Source of the DNA: Collibacillus ludicampi
Lineage (GTDB): Bacteria > Bacillota > Bacilli > Tumebacillales > BOQE01
DNA length: 64,000 bases
NCBI RefSeq assembly: GCF_023705585.1
Contig: NZ_BOQE01000001.1
Location: forward strand, 3,070,710-3,134,709
Direction of reading: 5' to 3'
How positions within the stretch are numbered: position 1 is the first letter of the stretch; every line of letters starts with the position of its first letter. Position numbers and translations under genes: made by a program. The notes under the pieces were generated by a model. It ran no database searches and had not been told where the DNA came from. It saw only the letters and a list, made by a program, of their open reading frames with translations. Shown here piece by piece: positions 1-8,671 of the stretch.

Positions 1-333
1 TACGCGAAAGCTGCCCGTTCGCCTGAACTTGGTTACTCAGTCACCGGGGCAATTGTTAGGGGAATCACAGAAGTGCCGAAACCGAAAATTCCGGAAGAAC
101 CGCTTGCTGGCGATATACCTCCGGAAAAAGCTTACCTTGGTACACGTAACGTGTATTGGAAAGGACAATGGGTGAAAGCCGACATTTGGGCAATGGAATC
201 GTTGAAAGCAGGTAACCGTATTAAAGGGTTCGCGATCCTTGAATCTCCGGCGACAACATTTGTCGTTCCGCCAGGGTATGAGACGTATCTCGATCAGCAC
301 CGTATCTTCCACCTAAAAGAACCTCGTGAGTAA
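1..333 (+). CDS. acxA: Acetone carboxylase beta subunit, C-terminal end (partial)
   Basis: The reading frame is open from the first base and stops at 333, so this is the last 110 residues of a gene that starts upstream of the window. The tail resembles the C-terminus of the hydantoinase A / oxoprolinase family beta subunit of acetone carboxylase, ending with a segment of the type FVVPPGYETYLD. The beta subunit works with the alpha and gamma subunits encoded directly downstream in the ATP-dependent carboxylation of acetone to acetoacetate. A GTG at 73 could be read as a start, but the open frame before it and the operon context argue against that. The call rests mainly on the neighbours, since only the tail is visible. 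Confidence 0.85.
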   Translation, partial: YAKAARSPELGYSVTGAIVRGITEVPKPKIPEEPLAGDIPPEKAYLGTRNVYWKGQWVKADIWAMESLKAGNRIKGFAILESPATTFVVPPGYETYLDQHRIFHLKEPRE

Positions 334-387
334 TTTTGGCTTAACAGTATCGCAATTTTTTCGAATCTTGAGAAGGAGGGATTTCCA

Positions 388-2664
388 TTGGCTATTCAGG
401 AAAAAGATTTGAAAGTTCAACAGACTTCGCGAGGGATTGGTTGGAACGGAAAAACACTCAAGCAAATGCGGGAGGAAATCGATCGATTAAGTCGTGAAAC
501 CGGTCACTATGCTGGTTTGAAGGAACTACCGTTTAAAGAATCCGATCCAATCCGTTATGAAAAGATGTTCGCCAAGCTGCGCGGAGGCGTTGTTCATGCC
601 CGAGAAACCGCAAAACGGGTGGCCGCTTCTCCGATTGTCGAGCAAGAAGGGGAGTTGTGCTTTACCCTGTACACTCCGGAAGCAGATTCAATCGTCACTT
701 CCACAGGTATTATCATTCATGTGGGTACGATGGGAGCCGCGATCAAATACATGATCAAGAACGATTACGAAGAGAATCCCGGCATCGAACCTGGCGATAT
801 ATTCTGTAACAACGACGTTCATATCGGAAACGTTCACCCTTGTGACGTGCACACCATCGTACCGATTTTCTGGGAAAATGAGGTGGTGGGCTGGGTCGGC
901 GGCGTCACTCACGTGATCGACGTCGGTGCGACCGCTCCCGGAAGCATGACGGTCGGACCGGTATCCCGTTACGATGATGGTTATCAGGTGGCATGCAGAA
1001 AAATTGGGAAAAATGATACGCTCCTTAAAGACTGGTTGATCGAGAGCCAGAGATCAGTCCGAACCACGAAATACTGGCTGTTGGATGAACGGACACGCGT
1101 GGCCGGCTGTCATATGATTCGAGATTTGGTTTTGCAAATGATTGAAGAAGAAGGAATCGATACTTATAAACAGTTTATCCGAGAAGTGATTGAAGATGGA
1201 CGCCGTGGCTTCATCAATCAGGTCAAATCGATGACCATTCCTGGAAAATACCGCGGTGTATCGTTCGTCGATGTTCCTTACAAAAACCTGGATGTGCCTC
1301 CTTATGCGCGAATCAATACGATTATGCATGCTCCTCATGAAATGACGATTCACAAAGATGGAAAATTCGAAATCGATTTTGAGGGAGTCAACCGCTGGGG
1401 CTGGCACAGCTACAATGCGACTCCAGTTTCCATCACAAGTGGAATCTGGGTCATGATGTCACAAACGCTGATTCCGAATGACCGCGTGAACGACGGTGCT
1501 TTATATGCTAGTAAGTTCGGCTTGCCTTACGGATCCTGGCTGAACCCTGACGATATCCGGACGGCCCATAGTTACGCATGGCATTTCTTGGTTACCGCAT
1601 GGAGTCCCTTGTGGCGCTCTTTGAGCCGGACCTATTTCTCCCGCGGTTATCTGGAAGAAGTGAATGCTGGGAATGCCAATACAAGTAACTGGTTACAAGG
1701 CGGCGGCTATAACCAGTTTAATGAAAACCATGCGGTCAACAGCTTCGAATCGGCGGCTGAAGGAGTCGGGGCAAGCGCTGTCAAGGACGGAATCGATCAT
1801 GCGGCAGCCGTTTGGAATCCGGAAGGCGACATGGGTGACATGGAGATCTGGGAGCTGGCCGAACCGCTCTTGTACCTTGGACGCGCAATCAAGCCTAATA
1901 CGGGAGGATACGGTAAGTACCGCGGCGGAAACGGCTACGAAACGCTGCGGATGGTATGGGGAGCCAAAGATTGGACCATGTTTTTCATGGGGAATGGGTA
2001 CATCACCAGCGATTGCGGTTTGATGGGTGGATATCCGTCCGCATCAGGTTACCGTTTCGAAGCTCACGGCACAAACATCAAGGAACTGATCGAGAAGAGA
2101 CTTCCTCTCCCGTTGGGCGGCGATCCTGATCCCGGAAATCCGACCTATGAAAAATTGATCGAAGCGAAGGAGATCAAGCGAGACAAACAGGCGATCACCA
2201 CAGAAACGATCTTTGAAAATTACGATCTCTATCTCAACTATCTGCGTGGGGGTCCTGGATTCGGCGATCCGCTGGAGAGAAAGCCGAAAGCGATCGAAAC
2301 AGACCTGAATGATGGTCACTTGCTTCCCAAGTATGCGGAAAAAGTGTATGGCGCTGTCATTCATCAGGACGAAAAAGGACGCTGGGTGGTCGATGAAGCA
2401 AAGACGGAACAGCGGCGTGCTGAAATCAGAAAAGAACGGATCCAACGCGGGAAGCCGACGCGTGAATGGATGAAGGAAGAAAGACAGAAGATTTTGAATA
2501 AGGAAGCGGCGATTCAGGTTCGACACATGTATGCAAGCAGCTTCGCACTGAGCGAAAAGTTTACCAACGAGTTCCGCAGTTTCTGGAGTTTGCCGGAAAG
2601 CTGGATCATCAAGGAAAGCGAATTAGAAATTCCTGTATTTGGCGCTCATAACCGCCTGCAATAG
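388..2664 (+). CDS. acxB: Acetone carboxylase alpha subunit (hydantoinase B family)
   Basis: This 758-residue protein has the length and character of the acetone carboxylase alpha subunit (HyuB / N-methylhydantoinase B family), which helps convert acetone, bicarbonate and ATP to acetoacetate. Family-type segments are the early GELCFTLYTPEADS stretch, NNDVHIGNVHPCDVH near residue 135, and a Gly-rich GGGYNQFNENH region near residue 430. The start is a TTG at 388, chosen because an AAGGAGGG ribosome binding site lies 7 bases upstream and no better codon fits. It follows acxA by 54 bases and precedes acxC by 26 bases, so the three are surely co-transcribed. A different substrate (another small ketone or an aromatic) cannot be excluded from sequence. 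Confidence 0.92.
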   Translation: MAIQEKDLKVQQTSRGIGWNGKTLKQMREEIDRLSRETGHYAGLKELPFKESDPIRYEKMFAKLRGGVVHARETAKRVAASPIVEQEGELCFTLYTPEADSIVTSTGIIIHVGTMGAAIKYMIKNDYEENPGIEPGDIFCNNDVHIGNVHPCDVHTIVPIFWENEVVGWVGGVTHVIDVGATAPGSMTVGPVSRYDDGYQVACRKIGKNDTLLKDWLIESQRSVRTTKYWLLDERTRVAGCHMIRDLVLQMIEEEGIDTYKQFIREVIEDGRRGFINQVKSMTIPGKYRGVSFVDVPYKNLDVPPYARINTIMHAPHEMTIHKDGKFEIDFEGVNRWGWHSYNATPVSITSGIWVMMSQTLIPNDRVNDGALYASKFGLPYGSWLNPDDIRTAHSYAWHFLVTAWSPLWRSLSRTYFSRGYLEEVNAGNANTSNWLQGGGYNQFNENHAVNSFESAAEGVGASAVKDGIDHAAAVWNPEGDMGDMEIWELAEPLLYLGRAIKPNTGGYGKYRGGNGYETLRMVWGAKDWTMFFMGNGYITSDCGLMGGYPSASGYRFEAHGTNIKELIEKRLPLPLGGDPDPGNPTYEKLIEAKEIKRDKQAITTETIFENYDLYLNYLRGGPGFGDPLERKPKAIETDLNDGHLLPKYAEKVYGAVIHQDEKGRWVVDEAKTEQRRAEIRKERIQRGKPTREWMKEERQKILNKEAAIQVRHMYASSFALSEKFTNEFRSFWSLPESWIIKESELEIPVFGAHNRLQ

Positions 2665-2690
2665 AGTCTCAACGAAGAGGAGGTTGAATC

Positions 2691-3188
2691 ATGGCAAAAT
2701 ATGACAAAAAAACGATTGAAGAATTGATTGACGGCACTATAGATTTCTTTAAACTGAAGGAAATGCTCTCGAGCTTCAAAGATCCTGAGCGGTTTGACAC
2801 ATATCTGAGCATCTTGCAGGAAAGGGTGCCTTGGGATGATCAAATTCTGCTCCCCGCCGGCCTTCATCTCTACATCGTGCAAAAGAAAAACGGCGACCGG
2901 ATTGTCAAATGCGATTGCGGACACGAATTTTGCGACTACCGTGACAATTGGAAACTGCACGCGTTAATTTACGTCAGAGATACGGAAGAGAAGATGGAAG
3001 AATTGTATCCAAAACTACTGGCACCAGACCCGGAATGGCAGGTAATTCGTGAGTACTACTGTCCATCATGCGCTACGCAGTTAGAAGTGGAAAACGTCAC
3101 CCCGTGGTATCCGGTGATCAAGGATTTCGAACCCGACATCGACGCTTTTTATGAGGAGTGGTTGGGTCGTCCCGTTCCGCAGCCGTAA
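2691..3188 (+). CDS. acxC: Acetone carboxylase gamma subunit
   Basis: This 165-residue protein matches the small gamma subunit of acetone carboxylase in size and in its cysteine pattern: a CDCGHEFCDY segment near residue 71 and a CPSCATQLE pair near residue 120, which together look like a metal-binding knuckle. The ribosome binding site GAGGAGG lies just before the ATG. As third gene of the acx operon it is expected to form the (alpha-beta-gamma)2 complex with the two upstream products. The gene ends 29 bases before a strong bidirectional hairpin, which marks the operon end. Confidence 0.92.
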   Translation: MAKYDKKTIEELIDGTIDFFKLKEMLSSFKDPERFDTYLSILQERVPWDDQILLPAGLHLYIVQKKNGDRIVKCDCGHEFCDYRDNWKLHALIYVRDTEEKMEELYPKLLAPDPEWQVIREYYCPSCATQLEVENVTPWYPVIKDFEPDIDAFYEEWLGRPVPQP

Positions 3189-3217
3189 CTCGCGGTCGAG
3201 CAACTGATTTGTGATGC

Positions 3218-3253
3218 AAAAAGGTAGGGCTACATCGAGAGCCCTACCTCAAT
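3218..3253. terminator. Bidirectional terminator between acx operon and its regulator
   Basis: A 9-bp perfect stem (GGTAGGGCT at 3223-3231 with AGCCCTACC at 3240-3248) has an A-run on its left and a T-rich stretch on its right, so it can stop transcripts from both strands. The stop codon of the minus-strand regulator lies inside the right arm. It separates two convergent units. Confidence 0.85.
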
Positions 3254-5160
3254 TTGTATTTTTGCATTTTTCGGTACAATGTGGTACGGGCGATATTGCA
3301 GCGTCTCGCCACTTCAGACAAATTGCCGTTCGTTTCCTGAATCAGTTGCTCCAGTATACGTTTCTCTTCCAATTCCAAAGGGGATTCTTTCTCTTTCGGG
3401 ACAGCGGGCGACACGGAGTGGGGCAAATCAGACATTTGAATCCGTTCCCCGTTCGTAAACAAGACAGCATGTTCGATCACGTTTTCCATCTCTCTCAAGT
3501 TACCCGGCCAATGATAGTCCAGGAAAAACGACAACACCTCTTCGTCGGCTGCTGTCACCGGTTTTTCGTATTTTGTTGCGAACCTTCGAATAAAGTGGTC
3601 GCATAACAAAGGGATATCCTCTTTCCGCTCCCGTAATGGAGGCAAATGCAATTCGACGACATTGAGCCGGTAATAAAGATCGGAGCGAAACTTCCCCTCT
3701 TCGATCAGCTTTATCAAATTTTGATTGGTGGCCGCAATGATGCGGACGTCAACAGGAATGGGCTTGGAGGATCCGAGGCGAACCACCTCTTTTTCCTGTA
3801 GAACGCGCAAGAGGAATACCTGCAAGTCAAGCGGCATCTCCCCGATTTCATCGAGAAACAGTGTTCCGCCGTTCGCGTCTTCAAATTTCCCCGCCTTACC
3901 TTTGGAATTCGCTCCTGTAAACGTGCCCGGAACATAACCAAACAGTTCGCTCGCCATCAGTTCCTTCGGTATGGCGCCGCAGTTGATCGCTAGAAAAGGG
4001 CCGCGGTGCCGCAGACTGGCGCGGTGGATCGCTTTCGCGAACATTTCTTTGCCGGTTCCACTTTCCCCTGTGAGCAATACCGGCACATTCGTGGGGGCTA
4101 CCATTTGGCTCTTGTATATCATGTCTTTTACCGCTTTTGTTGCACCGATGATGTCTGACCAACTATTGCTGGAGCGTGACACGGGAGAGCGATGCTGAGC
4201 CGATCGTTGGAGGTGAAGGAGAAAACCGATTCGTTCTGAGTCGATCACTATGTTTTGCACCGTAATTTTTGTTTGGTACAAAGGCAAATAGATTTCTTCT
4301 TCTTCACCGTTATTGTTGAGAAGGGCATCTTTCAGAACTTCAAGTCCGGAAAGTGACCAGAATTGACTAAAATTGTTGGTTTGAAACAGAGATAATGCAC
4401 TGGAAGTGGCATTCACGATTTGAAGGGCGGAATCCAATACGATAACGGGATCGGTTTTCCACTGATTGATCGCTTGGATAAAGTGGGTTCGTAAATGATG
4501 GAGCGTTTTCAGTGAAATTTCCCGATAGTGCTGCTGGATGACCGACGCGGTGACCGTTGCGATACCCAATGTGTGCGGCTGAGCTAGATCAGAAGGACCT
4601 GTCAGATCGACCACTCCCAAAAGTTGTCCGGTGAACGGATCCTGAATCGGAGCGGATGAACAGATCCAGGGATGGCATCCTTCACAGAAATGTTCATAAG
4701 AAAAAATCTGGATCGGCTGCTGTATGGCAATACAAGTTCCGATCGCGTTTGTACCGGCCGATTCCTCGCTCCAGTCGGCACCGGGCACGAAGTTCATAAG
4801 CTCGGCTTTCTGCAGGATTTTAGGATCCCCCTGCAAATAAATAATTTTACCTTTGCTGTCACAGAGGGTAATTATGTGTCCAGTATCGTAGATCTGATCG
4901 GCTAATTGTTGCAGGATCGGCAAGGAAATCTGATACAACTTCGATTTCTTCGCCCATTCGACCAACTGATCATTCGAAAGAACAATGTTGGCTTGTTTTT
5001 GTCTGGGGTTAACTCCGTAAGTCAAACAGCGTTTCCACGATTCGTAAACATTCATTCTCATTTGATCCGGATCGCGTTTTTCTATTACAAAGCTCTTCCA
5101 CTTGGTTTCCAACTCTTTCATTTTCTTTTGGATGTCACTGGTTGAACGAATAGCTATCAT
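3244..5160 (-). CDS. Sigma-54-dependent activator, AcoR type
   Basis: This 638-residue enhancer-binding protein has an N-terminal segment (YESWKRC near residue 45) and GAF-like sensory domain of the AcoR/DhaR class, a AAA+ domain with Walker A GESGTGKE near residue 365 and Walker [14 protein letters not shown], and a C-terminal Fis-type helix-turn-helix ending at the stop. It should activate promoters read by sigma-54 RNA polymerase. Facing the acx operon and ending 55 bases from it, it is the likely activator of acetone carboxylase, whose promoter lies outside the window. The sigma-54 contact loop reads GTFTGA instead of the usual GAFTGA. ATG at 5160 follows a GGAGGG site. A weak TATAAT lies at 5200-5205 on the minus strand. 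Confidence 0.9.
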   Translation of the reverse strand: MIAIRSTSDIQKKMKELETKWKSFVIEKRDPDQMRMNVYESWKRCLTYGVNPRQKQANIVLSNDQLVEWAKKSKLYQISLPILQQLADQIYDTGHIITLCDSKGKIIYLQGDPKILQKAELMNFVPGADWSEESAGTNAIGTCIAIQQPIQIFSYEHFCEGCHPWICSSAPIQDPFTGQLLGVVDLTGPSDLAQPHTLGIATVTASVIQQHYREISLKTLHHLRTHFIQAINQWKTDPVIVLDSALQIVNATSSALSLFQTNNFSQFWSLSGLEVLKDALLNNNGEEEEIYLPLYQTKITVQNIVIDSERIGFLLHLQRSAQHRSPVSRSSNSWSDIIGATKAVKDMIYKSQMVAPTNVPVLLTGESGTGKEMFAKAIHRASLRHRGPFLAINCGAIPKELMASELFGYVPGTFTGANSKGKAGKFEDANGGTLFLDEIGEMPLDLQVFLLRVLQEKEVVRLGSSKPIPVDVRIIAATNQNLIKLIEEGKFRSDLYYRLNVVELHLPPLRERKEDIPLLCDHFIRRFATKYEKPVTAADEEVLSFFLDYHWPGNLREMENVIEHAVLFTNGERIQMSDLPHSVSPAVPKEKESPLELEEKRILEQLIQETNGNLSEVARRCNIARTTLYRKMQKYKLR

Positions 5161-5526
5161 ACCATCCCTCCAGTGAATAGAAAATTAATACTATTTTGTA
5201 TTATATCAAAGAAAGGATGACGGCGAAAGGAGGGGTGTATGTACTACTGAATATTCTGTTTTAAACATGCATCGAACCATTTTTTATTGTAATCTTTTAC
5301 GAAATCGGATTGAGAGGTACCAGCAGTCCGACTGAAAGATAAGAAAATGGCCCACCGTGTGAAACAGTATGGGCCAAATTGCATGAGACCGAATGGGGTG
5401 CCGTCGATACAATACAATTCTTAGTTTCAATTGGCATTATAGGGCTTGTCTCAACCAAATGAACTCAGACTACATTTCATCGTCTTATTATAAAAACGAC
5501 GTAACAAGTTTCCTCCATGTGTTCTT
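5161..5526. other. Intergenic region, no gene seen
   Basis: This 366-base AT-rich stretch lies between the start of the AcoR-type gene and the end of the DUF3052 gene, both on the minus strand. It holds the regulator's promoter area (minus-strand TATAAT at 5200-5205, poor -35) and a terminator for the operon to its right. I see no convincing reading frame or structured RNA in the rest. Confidence 0.6.
5348..5375 (-). terminator. Terminator of the nitrilase/GNAT/DUF3052 operon
   Basis: TGGCCCA at 5348-5354 pairs with TGGGCCA near 5369-5375. Read on the minus strand, the stem is followed by TTTTC. It lies about 150 bases beyond the stop of the last gene of the operon, so it is a plausible but not adjacent terminator. 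Confidence 0.55.
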
Positions 5527-5907
5527 TCATTTCTTTGGTTTACGGAATCTCATGGCAGACCAGGTTTCGTCTATAGATATGAGTGAAACACCTTCATACC
5601 CAGCTTCTTTAAGAACCTCCCATCCCTGGTCACGGCTAAGATCTGACTTTATCTTTGAACTTTTCTTTGGGTACGCTACCCAAAAAGTTGCGTCTTCCTT
5701 AAGATGGGGAAGTATCTTTGGTACAAAAGATATTAATTCTTCTTGGGAGTGTGCAAAAGCCAACACAAAATCAAAAATTCCGTCCAATTCGTCTGAAACT
5801 TCCACTTGATCTGTAAGTTCGTTGAGTGGCAACGTAAAATGGGCAGGAGCATTCACCACGGTCAATCGATACCCACTCTTTATAAAAAGCTTCTTAGCTA
5901 AACTCAT
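5527..5907 (-). CDS. DUF3052 family protein
   Basis: This 126-residue soluble protein has the DUF3052 pattern: a short N-terminal LFIKSGYRL turn, a central hydrophobic strand, and the C-terminal LSRDQGWEVLKEAG and DETWSAMRFR segments. The fold resembles a small Rossmann-like domain, but no function is established for the family. The ATG at 5907 follows a GAGGTGAAAC site. It is the last gene of a minus-strand operon of four, 46 bases after the second GNAT gene. I cannot assign a substrate or partner. Confidence 0.75.
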   Translation of the reverse strand: MSLAKKLFIKSGYRLTVVNAPAHFTLPLNELTDQVEVSDELDGIFDFVLAFAHSQEELISFVPKILPHLKEDATFWVAYPKKSSKIKSDLSRDQGWEVLKEAGYEGVSLISIDETWSAMRFRKPKK

Positions 5908-5953
5908 CGTTTCACCTCTTGATTCTTGACCTCTTCCAATGCAAAAATGAGTT

Positions 5954-6625
5954 TTAAATGGGCAATAACGCTACCGTATCTTTCGCTTCCAGATTTTCAA
6001 TCATTTCATACCAAGACTTTGGTTTGTTCGATAAAACCGAATAATAACGTCTCAAAAACTTCACGATAAGATCTGTTTGTACTTCATTGACGTTTTCGTC
6101 CATTGGAAGAAAACAAAGATCGAGTCCCGTTACGGCCTCTCCATCATTGTTCCAGGACGGGTGAACATAAGGGAAATCAAGACGCTTATAACCAAGGTGA
6201 GACAATACCTCACGACGAACATAGGGATCCATGGGTTTGATCCCGCCAAAATGATAATGCTCTACTCGATAAGGATCATAGATTTCAGCAAACATACCAA
6301 ATAATTGCTTTCCATTTGCCGCGGCCAAGGAATTTAAATCATCCAACCTCTTTTGCGCTAAAAATCGACCAATACCAAGTCCAGCTTGGCCAATGATCGT
6401 AAAATCTGTCATTGCCACATTAAAATCTTCATAATAGCGGTACTCCGTCGCACCGACTACATTCCCTTCGTGAACAGCAACAAACACACGAATTCCCGGA
6501 TCTTCCAGAGGCTCTTTCCAAAGATCGAACTCTAATACTTCTTCCGGAGGGAATACGTCTTGCATCAATTGGTGCATTTTTTTAAACAAAGGATCTTGAA
6601 TACTCGTAATTCTGCGATATTCCAT
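5954..6625 (-). CDS. GNAT-family acetyltransferase
   Basis: The product of about 223 residues looks like an N-acetyltransferase: FVAVHEGNVVGATEYRYY forms the central strand pair and GQAGLGIGRFLAQKRL resembles the acetyl-CoA pyrophosphate-binding loop (Q/RxxGxG/A). The frame is open to 6676, but I place the start at 6625. The third of three close ATGs (6634, 6631, 6625) has the best spacing from a GGAG site, and this avoids overlap with the upstream gene. A C-terminal extension of about 70 residues follows the GNAT core. Substrate is unknown; the operon also holds a nitrilase-family enzyme and a second GNAT protein. Confidence 0.75.
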   Translation of the reverse strand: MEYRRITSIQDPLFKKMHQLMQDVFPPEEVLEFDLWKEPLEDPGIRVFVAVHEGNVVGATEYRYYEDFNVAMTDFTIIGQAGLGIGRFLAQKRLDDLNSLAAANGKQLFGMFAEIYDPYRVEHYHFGGIKPMDPYVRREVLSHLGYKRLDFPYVHPSWNNDGEAVTGLDLCFLPMDENVNEVQTDLIVKFLRRYYSVLSNKPKSWYEMIENLEAKDTVALLPI

Positions 6626-6642
6626 CTTCATCATTCTCCATT

Positions 6643-7317
6643 TCAAGATTTTGATGAGTAAAAAGGATTTTTCCATTCCATAAGTGTCCCATAATTACAC
6701 GATTCTTCATCCTCTAAATAATTAGGCACCACTTTAACGGGGATACGTCCACAGCGAAGCAGGAAGGTGATAACAGGGTCCTTCAATTCACCTTTTACTA
6801 CAGCTTCAAGGTATTGCTCTGCCGTCATCTCTTTCGCTTTTTTGTGATAGCCAGGCATTCTTCCTCCGCCTAACAATCGTTCCAATCCCTTGTGAACAAC
6901 GACGTCATACATGGAAAACATCAGCCATTTTCCCAACCCTAATTTTCGATAGGAGGGACGAACGCTAATATCGACGACATAAAGCGTATTCCCGTTTGGA
7001 TTGTGGTTACGAATATACCCGTGATCCGTGATCTCTTCCCAAGTGTGTTCCGGATGATTGGGATCAAAGTCAACAAGAAGGCCGGTCATTGATCCCGCGA
7101 GTTCACCATTCACCTCAACACATAAGGCCCCCTCCGGGAATAAAGTAACATGGTTGTTCAATTGTTCCGTGTTCCACCATAACTCAGACGGGAATGGGGG
7201 AGGAAAACATTCCTGTTGTATACGAATTAAACCAGGAAAGTCACTTTCTTTATAATTTCGAATCACCGCCGGGACAGGCTGATCCTGATCAAAAACGTAA
7301 AACTCCTTTCTATACAT
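6643..7317 (-). CDS. GNAT-family acetyltransferase
   Basis: This 224-residue protein carries a GNAT domain with NTLYVVDISVRPSYRKLGLG, the strand and acetyl-CoA loop typical of motif A, preceded by IRNYKESDFPGLIRIQQECF at the N-terminus. The frame extends upstream to 7410, but the ATG at 7317 is directly preceded by GGAGGCGGAAGA, so I use it. The nitrilase-family gene ends 34 bases upstream. In B. subtilis YhcX a GNAT domain is fused to a nitrilase-family domain; here equivalent parts seem to be separate neighbouring genes, which supports a joint role on an amide or amine metabolite. Confidence 0.8.
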   Translation of the reverse strand: MYRKEFYVFDQDQPVPAVIRNYKESDFPGLIRIQQECFPPPFPSELWWNTEQLNNHVTLFPEGALCVEVNGELAGSMTGLLVDFDPNHPEHTWEEITDHGYIRNHNPNGNTLYVVDISVRPSYRKLGLGKWLMFSMYDVVVHKGLERLLGGGRMPGYHKKAKEMTAEQYLEAVVKGELKDPVITFLLRCGRIPVKVVPNYLEDEESCNYGTLMEWKNPFYSSKS

Positions 7318-7351
7318 TCTTCCGCCTCCTATTCGAGACTCTAAGCTCTCC

Positions 7352-8209
7352 TTATTTCCAATCCGGATAGAGATCGGTACGCCGATCACGCCACGTGGTG
7401 ACGGAACCACTTTTACGAACCTGATATAACAGTTCTAAATCCAGATCAGCGGTAACAATCATATCGTCATTAATTTCCCCTTCTGCCAAGATGCCGCGGG
7501 GAGGGAACGGAATATCGTTTGGTGTAATGACAGCCGCTTGACCGAAATTTGCCCGCATAAAATCAACGGTTGGAAGAGAACCCACGGTACCTGTAGTCAC
7601 CACATATACTTGATTTTCTACCGCTCTTGCGTGACTCGTATAACGTACTCGGTGAAACCCATGGCGATCATCGGTACAAGAAGGACAGAATATTACATCA
7701 GCCCCTTTAGCCTTCGCCATACGAACGATTTCTGGAAATTCTATGTCATAGCAGGTTAATATGGCGATTGTTCCCTTGTCAGTCTCGAACACCTGCAGGC
7801 TTTCACCAGGAGTCATTTTCCATTCCTTAACTTCCGTTGGTGTAATATGAAGCTTCGGCTGTTCAGCGATTCTTCCATCCGGATAGAACAAATGAGCGAC
7901 GTTGTATAATCGGTCACCTTTACGGATGACATGGGTTCCCCCAATAATATGCATCTTTGTTTGCTTAGCAAAATTCGTAAATAAAGACCGATATTGTTCT
8001 GTAAAATCAGGTAGGTCTTGGATGGTCAATGGTTGTCCTTGATCATTCCCAATCGACATCAATTGGGTGGTAAAGAATTCAGGGAACAGGATAAAATCAG
8101 CACCAAATTCTTCTGCAGTTTTAATATAATGTTCCACTTGTTTGGCAAATTCGTCAAAGGATTGTATTGTATGAAGATGATATTGGACCGCTGAGACTCT
8201 CAGTTTCAT
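7352..8209 (-). CDS. Carbon-nitrogen hydrolase (nitrilase superfamily)
   Basis: The 285-residue protein has the Glu-Lys-Cys triad of the nitrilase superfamily: E44 in LFPEFF, K119 in QPKLHITPTE, and C153 in LTCYDIEFPE. Such enzymes hydrolyse amides, N-carbamoyl groups or omega-amides. The length is normal for a single-domain member. The ATG at 8209 follows an AAGGAGGAGC site. It is the first gene of a four-gene operon with two GNAT proteins and a DUF3052 protein. Its closest architecture relative I know is the C-terminal half of YhcX. The substrate cannot be told from sequence. Confidence 0.88.
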   Translation of the reverse strand: MKLRVSAVQYHLHTIQSFDEFAKQVEHYIKTAEEFGADFILFPEFFTTQLMSIGNDQGQPLTIQDLPDFTEQYRSLFTNFAKQTKMHIIGGTHVIRKGDRLYNVAHLFYPDGRIAEQPKLHITPTEVKEWKMTPGESLQVFETDKGTIAILTCYDIEFPEIVRMAKAKGADVIFCPSCTDDRHGFHRVRYTSHARAVENQVYVVTTGTVGSLPTVDFMRANFGQAAVITPNDIPFPPRGILAEGEINDDMIVTADLDLELLYQVRKSGSVTTWRDRRTDLYPDWK

Positions 8210-8432
8210 AAGCTCCTCCTTTTATTACGAGTCTTGAAATATTTTTCTATTCTCTCTATATGTTATGATAAAAATTATGAAAACGAGTGAAATGAACGAT
8301 AACGTTATTATTAGACATATCATCCCTTAGAGCAAGTGCATACTTGATTATTCATGGAGTATCCACAAGCTGTAAACACTTCTGTTGCTGTTTTAGGCAA
8401 GCGGTAACTTTGCAAAACAAAGAATTTTCAAG

Positions 8433-8469
8433 GATGCGGAGCCTTTAAACAGATGGACCGCATCTTTTT
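8433..8469 (+). terminator. Unassigned intrinsic terminator upstream of the eutL promoter
   Basis: GATGCGG at 8433-8439 pairs with CCGCATC at 8458-8464 and is followed by TTTTT. No plus-strand gene precedes it, so it ends either a short untranslated RNA or stray transcription before the eutL promoter. Confidence 0.6.
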
Positions 8470-8492
8470 GAATGAAGTACTTGCGTAAGGGC

Positions 8493-8521
8493 TTGAAAAT
8501 TATCTAAATTCAATGTATAGT
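8493..8521 (+). promoter_or_regulatory. Sigma-A promoter of the eutL operon
   Basis: TTGAAA at 8493-8498 and TATAGT at 8516-8521 are separated by 17 bases. Transcription would begin near 8528, giving a leader of roughly 140 bases that includes the ANTAR hairpin and terminator. Confidence 0.75.
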
Positions 8522-8595
8522 ATAAACAAAATAACAAAAGAAAATTTTATACGCATGCAATGAAGTAATCATTAGATCAAAAAATGAATAGTAAT

Positions 8596-8647
8596 AGGCA
8601 AAGGTGCCTTGAATGTAGGAGCAATCCTGCATTGAGGCACCTTTTTT
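8596..8647 (+). promoter_or_regulatory. ANTAR-type antitermination leader of eutL
   Basis: A short hairpin, AGGC / GCCT closing the hexaloop AAAGGT (8600-8605), has A at loop position 1 and G at position 4, the signature bound by ANTAR-domain proteins such as EutV. Its 3' strand is also the 5' arm of a long terminator: AGGTGCCT at 8602-8609 pairs with AGGCACCT at 8635-8642, followed by TTTTT. The two structures exclude each other, so EutV binding should prevent termination. A weak candidate for the usual first hairpin is AATGA / TCATT at 8559-8573, but its loop does not fit the signature. Confidence 0.8.
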
Positions 8648-8671
8648 GTTGTAAGCGAGGTGATAACGATC

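Larger units (their letters stand above)
8210..8671. other. Divergent intergenic region upstream of the eut locus
   Basis: This 462-base region separates the nitrilase operon (minus) from eutL (plus). It contains an intrinsic-type hairpin at 8433-8469, a good sigma-A promoter at 8493-8521, and an ANTAR-type leader with terminator at 8596-8647. The part from about 8280 to 8430 has several small hairpin-forming stretches (for example CAAGT/ACTTG near 8335-8356) but no reading frame with a ribosome binding site. I looked for a cobalamin riboswitch and did not find its conserved core. Confidence 0.6.

Noticed and set aside
5430-5447. Sigma-54 type -24/-12 site (TTGGCATTATAGGGCTTG)
   Set aside because: The distance between GG and GC is one base short, which is known to be poorly tolerated, and no gene starts in a suitable position downstream.
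8440-8465. T-box-like string GATGGACCGC before the terminator at 8433-8469
   Set aside because: The match is partial and lies on the 3' arm of the terminator, opposite to the order in T-box leaders; no specifier stem was found and no tRNA-related gene follows.
8280-8600. Possible cobalamin riboswitch before the B12-dependent eut locus
   Set aside because: The conserved core elements of the cobalamin riboswitch are not visible on either strand, and the hairpins present are too short.
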